Shown here one piece after another: positions 59,140-64,000 of a stretch of 64,000 bases of DNA. Position numbers and translations under genes: made by a program. The notes beneath the pieces were generated by a model that was given only the letters and a program-made list of their open reading frames with translations, was not told the origin of the DNA and made no database searches. Each line of letters begins with the position of its first letter. Position 1 is the stretch's first letter. Location: contig JAFRLM010000005.1 of the NCBI GenBank assembly GCA_017431225.1, forward strand, positions 1 to 64,000, read 5' to 3'. This DNA is from Erysipelotrichaceae bacterium. Its GTDB lineage: Bacteria; Bacillota_I; Bacilli_A; Erysipelotrichales; Erysipelotrichaceae.

Positions 59140-59634
59140 ATGAATGAGATCTTTCACCGCACCAGCATCCGCCGCTTCACTGAACAGGAAGTGGAAAAGG
59201 AAAAAATCGAACAACTGATGAGAGCCGCCATGGCGGCTCCTTCTGCCGCTAACCAGCAGCCCTGGGAATTCGTCGTTGTGACCAATAAGGCTGTTCTGCA
59301 GCAGCTTGCAGCGACATCTCCCTATGCTTCCTGTCTGGCGAACGCGCCGCTCGGGATCGTTGTGCTGAGCCGCAAGGAATGCCGTATCCCGGAATACGCG
59401 CAGATCGACTGTTCGATCGCCTGTGAGAACCTGTGGCTTGAAGCGGACAGCCTGGGACTTGGCTGCGTATGGCTCGGCATCGCTCCGGTCAAAGAACGCA
59501 TGCAGGCGGTAGACGCCGTGCTGCGGACACCGCCGGTCTTTGAAGCTTTCGCGCTGCTGGCAGTCGGTTACCCGGCAGAGGAAAAGAAACAGCAGGATCG
59601 TTACGATCCCAAGCGTGTGCATTACCTCCGCTAG
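59140..59634 (+). CDS. Nitroreductase-family flavoprotein
   Basis: 164 residues of the short FMN-dependent nitroreductase group: FHRTSIRRFTEQEVEKEKIE at the start (FMN phosphate binding), AAPSAANQQPWEFVVVT (about 32-48) and the C-terminal LGLGCVWLGI, then LLAVGYPAEEK. It uses NAD(P)H to reduce an unknown substrate. It begins 21 bases after the lipoprotein gene and may be cotranscribed with it. Confidence 0.9.
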   Translation: MNEIFHRTSIRRFTEQEVEKEKIEQLMRAAMAAPSAANQQPWEFVVVTNKAVLQQLAATSPYASCLANAPLGIVVLSRKECRIPEYAQIDCSIACENLWLEADSLGLGCVWLGIAPVKERMQAVDAVLRTPPVFEAFALLAVGYPAEEKKQQDRYDPKRVHYLR

Positions 59635-59700
59635 CGTTGCGTTTGCAATTTATAAAAATCCTCCTATAATGGATTAACTGAATATCAAGGAGGAAATCAA

Positions 59701-60432
59701 ATGAAGAAAATAGCTGCATTTTTTGATATAGATGGAACGATATACCGTGAAGGTCTGATCACGGAAGTCTTTAAGAAGATGGTCACCCACGAGATCATCT
59801 CCAATGACCGCTGGTCCGATGAGGTCCGCCCGGCATTTAATGCCTGGGACAGACGCCAGGGCGATTATGATGATTATCTGCAGAAGATGGTCGGTATCTT
59901 CCGTGAGACTACCAAAGGCATCTCTTCCGAACATATCGATTTTATCGCCCGTAAAGTCATTGAGCAGAAAGGGGAAAGAGTCTATCTCTTCTCCCGTAAT
60001 GAGATCGAAAAACACCAGGCAGCCGGCCATAAGGTGATCGCGATCTCCGGCTCGCCGGATGCGCTGGTCAAGGAGATGGCTGCCAAGTATCACTTTGATG
60101 ACTGGAGAGCTTCTCTTTATGAAACGGATGAATACGGTCTTTATACCGGCAAGGTCGTGCCGATGTGGGATTCCGTCTCCAAGAAAAAGGCATTGCTGGA
60201 GCTGGCAGAGATCTATGATCTCGATCTGGAGAACTGCTACAGCTACGGCGACACGAACGGCGACCTGACGATGTTCCAGAACACCGGGCATCCGACCGCG
60301 ATCAATCCGACCAAAGAGCTTCTGCGCAATATCACCGCGGATCCGGAACTTCTGGAAAAGATCCGCATCATCGTTGAGCGGAAAGATGTCATCTACCAGA
60401 TCGATCCGAAAAAACTGAATATTCTTGAATGA
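59701..60432 (+). CDS. HAD-family phosphatase (HAD-IB)
   Basis: 243 residues. Motif I FFDIDGTIYREG (nucleophile Asp9, Asp11), motif II AISGSPDALV, motif III lysine in the region of SKKKALL, and motif IV YGDTNGDLTMF are intact; the helical cap follows motif I. It resembles phosphoserine-phosphatase-like HAD-IB hydrolases; substrate unknown. Ribosome site AGGAGG precedes the ATG, and a strong terminator follows. Confidence 0.9.
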   Translation: MKKIAAFFDIDGTIYREGLITEVFKKMVTHEIISNDRWSDEVRPAFNAWDRRQGDYDDYLQKMVGIFRETTKGISSEHIDFIARKVIEQKGERVYLFSRNEIEKHQAAGHKVIAISGSPDALVKEMAAKYHFDDWRASLYETDEYGLYTGKVVPMWDSVSKKKALLELAEIYDLDLENCYSYGDTNGDLTMFQNTGHPTAINPTKELLRNITADPELLEKIRIIVERKDVIYQIDPKKLNILE

Positions 60433-60444
60433 TCTGACATGAAA

Positions 60445-60493
60445 AGAGGATCCTGTTAACCGGCATAAGTACCGGTCAGGGTCCTCTTTTTTT
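60445..60493 (+). terminator. Terminator after the HAD gene
   Basis: A long hairpin with outer stem AGAGGA/TCCTCT and inner ACCGG/CCGGT, then T7. It can also serve the convergent esterase. Confidence 0.88.
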
Positions 60494-60509
60494 CAGAATA
60501 CAGTCAGGC

Positions 60510-61334
60510 TCAGTTTCCGTTTGTGGTCATGACGTTGCCGTCCCCGACTCCATTGACTGCCTCATCAAGCGGCAGCCAGTTAAGGAAGGGCTTGATCTGC
60601 TCATCCCAGAAATCCCAGGTATGGGCACCGGGCGCTTCGTGGTATTCGACATCAAAGCCGTATTTTACCAGCAGTTCGTGATAGCTGCGGTTTGCCGGAA
60701 GCAGGGAGTCGCTTTCCCCGCAGGCCATGTAGATCTTCGGCTTTTCTTTTCCGGACGCGGCAAGCTCCTTCATCACGACTTCCGGATTCTTATCGCTTTC
60801 CGCCGCGACGGCGAGGTCTCCGAAGACGGAATTCTCATTCGCCACCTGACGGGCACCGGGTTCAAAGAGATGAACGGCGGAAGACAGGGCGATGATGTGG
60901 CTGAAAGTATCGGCGTATTTCATACCGTTGCGCAGCGCCCCGAAGCCGCCCATTGAAAGACCGCCGATAAAGGTGTCTTCTCGTTTGTCTGAGAGCGGGA
61001 ACATTCTGCGGGTGATCTCCACGAGTTCACGGCCGATGAATTCACCGTAATCGTTGTTGCTGGTGATGCCGTTGACATAGAAAGAATTGTCTCCTGAAGG
61101 CATCACGACCGCCAGGTTCTTTTCTTCCGCCCAGCGCTGGATGCGGGTGTTGGTGATCCAGCCGGTATAGTTTCCCAGAAGACCGTGCATGAGGTACAGG
61201 GTCTTGAATCTGTAATCCTCCGGCAGGAAATAACCGGATTTGTCGAAAGTCATCTTATCTGACGGAAGGACGACATTCAGCGGGACAAGACGGAACAGGG
61301 ATTTGGACAAGTAGTTTACTTGCAGAAGTGCCAT
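60510..61334 (-). CDS. Esterase-D/tributyrin-esterase-like alpha/beta-hydrolase
   Basis: 274 residues of the putative-esterase group: TLYLMHGLLGNYTGWITNT (oxyanion region), FIGGLSMGGFGALRNG (nucleophile Ser in GLSMGG), the acid in MACGESDSLLPA and histidine in APGAHTWDFWDE. It is similar to S-formylglutathione hydrolase and tributyrin esterases. No signal peptide. It lies 9 bases after the D-2-hydroxyacid dehydrogenase on the same strand and is likely cotranscribed. Confidence 0.88.
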   Translation of the reverse strand: MALLQVNYLSKSLFRLVPLNVVLPSDKMTFDKSGYFLPEDYRFKTLYLMHGLLGNYTGWITNTRIQRWAEEKNLAVVMPSGDNSFYVNGITSNNDYGEFIGRELVEITRRMFPLSDKREDTFIGGLSMGGFGALRNGMKYADTFSHIIALSSAVHLFEPGARQVANENSVFGDLAVAAESDKNPEVVMKELAASGKEKPKIYMACGESDSLLPANRSYHELLVKYGFDVEYHEAPGAHTWDFWDEQIKPFLNWLPLDEAVNGVGDGNVMTTNGN

Positions 61335-61343
61335 ATTTTCCTC

Positions 61344-62288
61344 CTAATTAACGACGTTGATCGGTTCGCCTTTACGGTAGGCTTCAATATTGTCTTTTAC
61401 GATGCTGACCATGCGCTTGCGTGTTTCCAGCGCTTTCCAGCCGATATGCGGGGTCAGGATCACATTGTCCAGTTCAAAGAGCGGGCTGTCTTCGCTGAGC
61501 GGCTCGACTTCCTGAACATCCAGGGCAGCGCCGGCGATCCTCTTTTCCTGCAGAGCCTTGATCAGCGCTTTCTCGTCGATCAGCGGTCCGCGGGAGGTAT
61601 TGACCAGGAAGGCTTCCTTCTTCATCTTATTCAAAACTTCCTCGTTGATGATGTGATGTGTCTGCGGAGTCAGCGGACAATGCAGGGAGATGTAGTCGCT
61701 CTCTTTCAGAAGCTCATCCAGAGAGACATGGCGGACGCCTTCATGGTCCGGTTTTACTGTTCTTGAATAAACGAGGACCTTCATCCCGAGATGCAGGGCG
61801 CTGTCGATCACGATCGAACCGATGCGGCCTTCACCGATGATGCCCAGTGTCTTCTGATAGACCTCGTTATGAGGAACGGAAAGACAGCGCGAGAAATTCG
61901 ATTTATCGCCGTTATTCAGCATGACGACCTGTTTGTGCATGGAACTCGACAGCATCAGAATGAACAGGATCGCCATTTCGCGGACGCTTTCGGAGGAGTA
62001 GGCAGGGACATTACAGACGGTGATGCCCTTTTCTCTGGCAGCCGCTGTGTCGATGTTGTTGTAGCCGGTACCGGCTTCGATGATCAGCTTCAGCTGTTCG
62101 GGAAATTCCTTCAGCATCTCCGCTGTTACCGGATTCTCCTTGGTGATCAGCACATCGGCATCTTTGATGCGTTCGAGAAGCTTGGTCTCGTCCGCGTCAT
62201 CATAGACGTCGACTTCTTCAGACAGGATCGAAAAAACCAGCAGTTTGTCATAATTCATTTTTTCGCCGTACAGCACAACTGTTTTCAT
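61344..62288 (-). CDS. D-2-hydroxyacid dehydrogenase
   Basis: 314 residues of the NAD-dependent D-isomer dehydrogenases. The Rossmann motif is GEGRIGSIVIDSALHLGMKV (about 150-169); catalytic residues are the Arg in NTSRGPLIDEKAL, a Glu in the VEPLSEDSP stretch and the His in LTPHIGWKAL. The substrate may be glycerate, 2-hydroxyisocaproate or similar. A TGGTAGAAT extended -10 lies on the minus strand upstream. Confidence 0.92.
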   Translation of the reverse strand: MKTVVLYGEKMNYDKLLVFSILSEEVDVYDDADETKLLERIKDADVLITKENPVTAEMLKEFPEQLKLIIEAGTGYNNIDTAAAREKGITVCNVPAYSSESVREMAILFILMLSSSMHKQVVMLNNGDKSNFSRCLSVPHNEVYQKTLGIIGEGRIGSIVIDSALHLGMKVLVYSRTVKPDHEGVRHVSLDELLKESDYISLHCPLTPQTHHIINEEVLNKMKKEAFLVNTSRGPLIDEKALIKALQEKRIAGAALDVQEVEPLSEDSPLFELDNVILTPHIGWKALETRKRMVSIVKDNIEAYRKGEPINVVN

Positions 62289-62428
62289 ATGCCCTCCCAG
62301 TCCGCCGCGATATGCGGTGTATTACGGTTTCTTTCCTTTATTCTACCATAGCCGCTTTCTTCTTCCGGAGGTCTAAAAGACGGAAAGATGATAATATGGA
62401 TACGTAAGAAACGGAGACTGTATCAAGT

Positions 62429-63364
62429 ATGAATAAAGGAAAGATCGTTGTTGCCTTGGGCGGCAACGCTTTAGGAAACACTCCGCAGGAGCAGCTGCAG
62501 CTGGTTAAGAAGACCGCTACAGTGATCGCAGACCTGACGGAAGAGGGATATACAGTGATCCTCGGACACGGCAACGGTCCGCAGGTCGGAATGATAAATA
62601 ACGCGATGGCCTATGCCAGCGAACACGATAACACACCTTCCATGCCGTTCGCGGAATGCGTCGCTATGAGCCAGGGCTATATCGGCTATCACCTGCAGCA
62701 GGCCGTCAGCAATGAGCTGCGCCGGCGCGGGATCGATAAAAGCTGCGCTGCTGTGGTAACACAGATGATCGTGGATGAAAACGACCCCGGCTTTAAGGAC
62801 CCGTCCAAACCGGTAGGGATCTTTTATGATGAGGCGAAAGCCAGAGAACTGATGGAGACGACCGGCGATATCTATAAGGAAGATGCCGGCAGAGGCTGGC
62901 GGAAGGTCGTTGCCTCACCTATGCCTTTAGAGATCTGTGAGCTGGATCTTTTAAAAGAACTGGTCGCGAAGGAATGTATCGTGATCACTGTCGGCGGCGG
63001 CGGCATCCCGGTCGTTAAGGAGGAAAACGGTGATCTGCGCGGCGTATCGGCAGTCATCGATAAGGATAATGCCTGTGCCAGACTCGCCATCGATCTGGAC
63101 GCGGACAGACTGATCATTCTGACCGCAGTCGACAGAGTGTGCATCAACTTTAACAAGCCCGCTCAGAAGGAACTGAGCGAAATGACGCTTGAAGAAGCGG
63201 AGGAATATATCAGAGAAGGGCAGTTTGCCCCGGGCTCGATGCTGCCGAAGATCCTTGCCTGTATGAAATTCGTCAGCGAAAGCGGGAAAGAAGCTCTGAT
63301 CACTTCGCTTGAGAAGGCAAAAGAAGGTCTTGAGGGAAAGACCGGAACACTTATCCGGAGGTAG
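62429..63364 (+). CDS. arcC: Carbamate kinase
   Basis: Makes ATP from carbamoyl phosphate. The 311 residues match the family: KIVVALGGNALGNTPQEQ (about 4-21), GHGNGPQVGMINNA, SKPVGIFYDEAKA, CIVITVGGGGIPVVKE, and VIDKDNACARLAIDLDADRLI. The arginine deiminase genes arcA/arcB are not next to it, so allantoin, agmatine or citrulline catabolism elsewhere could supply carbamoyl phosphate. The rhomboid gene follows by three bases. Confidence 0.96.
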   Translation: MNKGKIVVALGGNALGNTPQEQLQLVKKTATVIADLTEEGYTVILGHGNGPQVGMINNAMAYASEHDNTPSMPFAECVAMSQGYIGYHLQQAVSNELRRRGIDKSCAAVVTQMIVDENDPGFKDPSKPVGIFYDEAKARELMETTGDIYKEDAGRGWRKVVASPMPLEICELDLLKELVAKECIVITVGGGGIPVVKEENGDLRGVSAVIDKDNACARLAIDLDADRLIILTAVDRVCINFNKPAQKELSEMTLEEAEEYIREGQFAPGSMLPKILACMKFVSESGKEALITSLEKAKEGLEGKTGTLIRR

Positions 63365-63367
63365 AAT

Positions 63368-63919
63368 ATGGATTATCCGGCAACGTTGTTTCTGATCGCC
63401 GTCTGTGTTGTGGTGTATATTCTGCAGAACCGGCAGAACAACTACAGCTACGGCGAGGATATGATCTCAAAATACGGTCTGATCCCCCTGCAGGTGCGCC
63501 GGGGTCAGTATTACCGCGTCCTGACAGCGGCTTTTCTGCATGCTTCCGTGCAGCACCTTCTGATGAATATGATCGCCCTGTACAATCTCGGTTCTTTTCT
63601 TGAACCGCGCATGGGCAGCCTGCGCTTTCTGCTGCTGCTTTTTGTCGCGATCCTCGGCTCCGGCGCTTTGATCACGCTGCACGAAAAGAAAGATTCCTAT
63701 ACAGTCGGTCTGAGCGGCGGGATCTTCGGCCTTCTGGGCGCGTATATCGTTCTTTTATATGCGCGCGGGTATTTCGCGTATGACTCTGTCCGTTACTCGA
63801 TCCTGCGGACCCTTGTCATCAATCTGATCATTTCGCTGATGCCGCATGTATCCCTTCTCGGACATACCGGCGGTCTTCTTTCCGGGCTCCTGATGGGAAT
63901 GCTGTATTTTCTGATTTAA
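63368..63919 (+). CDS. Rhomboid-family intramembrane serine protease
   Basis: 183 residues with about six membrane segments. Catalytic Ser116 lies in GLSGGIFGLLGAY and His166 in LLGHTGGLLSG; an N-terminal RVLTAAFLHASVQHLLMNM supplies the conserved HLxxN. It is a compact form without extra domains. Substrates unknown. It starts three bases after arcC. Confidence 0.92.
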   Translation: MDYPATLFLIAVCVVVYILQNRQNNYSYGEDMISKYGLIPLQVRRGQYYRVLTAAFLHASVQHLLMNMIALYNLGSFLEPRMGSLRFLLLLFVAILGSGALITLHEKKDSYTVGLSGGIFGLLGAYIVLLYARGYFAYDSVRYSILRTLVINLIISLMPHVSLLGHTGGLLSGLLMGMLYFLI

Positions 63920-63931
63920 GCAAATGTTAAA

Positions 63932-63988
63932 ATTCCCGGGAATCTATTCGGATATAATCAAAGGTGCGTGGAAGCGCACCCTTTTAAA
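63932..63988 (+). promoter_or_regulatory. Promoter-like region with palindrome and hairpin at the right edge
   Basis: After the rhomboid gene come the palindrome ATTCCCGGGAAT (63932-63943), TATAAT (63953-63958) and the stem GGTGCG/CGCACC with A and T runs. The hairpin could be a terminator for the rhomboid gene or a leader of the next gene. The palindrome is one base per arm off a Noc-binding site. Confidence 0.4.
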
Positions 63989-64000
63989 TGATGAAGAAAA

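Noticed and set aside
1..64000. CRISPR array, tRNA, rRNA or insertion sequence
   Set aside because: I looked for regularly spaced repeats, tRNA T-loop motifs in the gaps, and transposase motifs; none was found. The CARF nuclease therefore has no CRISPR partner inside this window.

Overview
The window looks like the replication-origin region of a low-to-moderate G+C Bacillota chromosome. The evidence is a dnaA-dnaN-yaaA-recF-gyrB-gyrA cluster, a DnaA-box-rich intergenic region, a Soj/Spo0J/Noc-type segregation cluster, two exact Bacillus-type parS sites (TGTTTCACGTGAAACA), a short Gram-positive-like SRP RNA and a tryptophan T-box. I suspect Erysipelotrichia or a relative from the mix of GSIII, butyrate kinase and a rearranged origin region, but that is inference; no rRNA lies in the window.

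Layout, left to right. 0-5.8 kb: the 5' end of an ATPase gene, then a leftward pyrG-glnN-guaA operon that pairs a glutamine synthetase with two glutamine-dependent amidotransferases. 5.8-19 kb: a dipeptidase, a leftward membrane/lipid operon (glycerophosphodiesterase, CmpB-like protein, esterase), a rightward iron-type ABC transporter, an M50 protease, mtnA and an unknown protein. 19-28 kb: leftward telA, parB, parA, noc-like, rsmG, then a PreA-like Fe-S flavoprotein, a ThyX-like protein, mnmG and a MarR regulator facing a hemolysin-III gene. 29-35.4 kb: one very tight leftward operon that starts with the SRP RNA and tadA, continues with dnaX-ybaB-recR, and then runs by stop/start overlaps into a Card1-like CARF nuclease, a PUA/EVE-like protein, a metallo-beta-lactamase-fold hydrolase and an Hpt-like protein. 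35.4-38 kb: two parS sites around an acetyltransferase gene, serS, and an N-terminally damaged MBL-rubredoxin gene. 38-45 kb: a Trp T-box and trpXYZ-type transporter, a DUF1232 protein, deoC, a lysophospholipase-like hydrolase and butyrate kinase. 45-54.3 kb: the gyrA...dnaA cluster and oriC. 54.3-64 kb: mostly rightward metabolic genes (isochorismatase-like hydrolase, nucleoside hydrolase, glutathione peroxidase, 5-formyl-THF cyclo-ligase, nitroreductase, HAD phosphatase, carbamate kinase, rhomboid).

Most genes left of about 54 kb are on the minus strand and most genes right of it are on the plus strand, which fits bidirectional replication from the dnaA-adjacent region.

The most unusual element is the CARF-nuclease module fused by overlapping genes to the dnaX-recR DNA-repair operon, with no CRISPR array or cas gene in the window. 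The parS site that abuts the promoter of the SRP RNA-tadA-dnaX unit is the second point to check.
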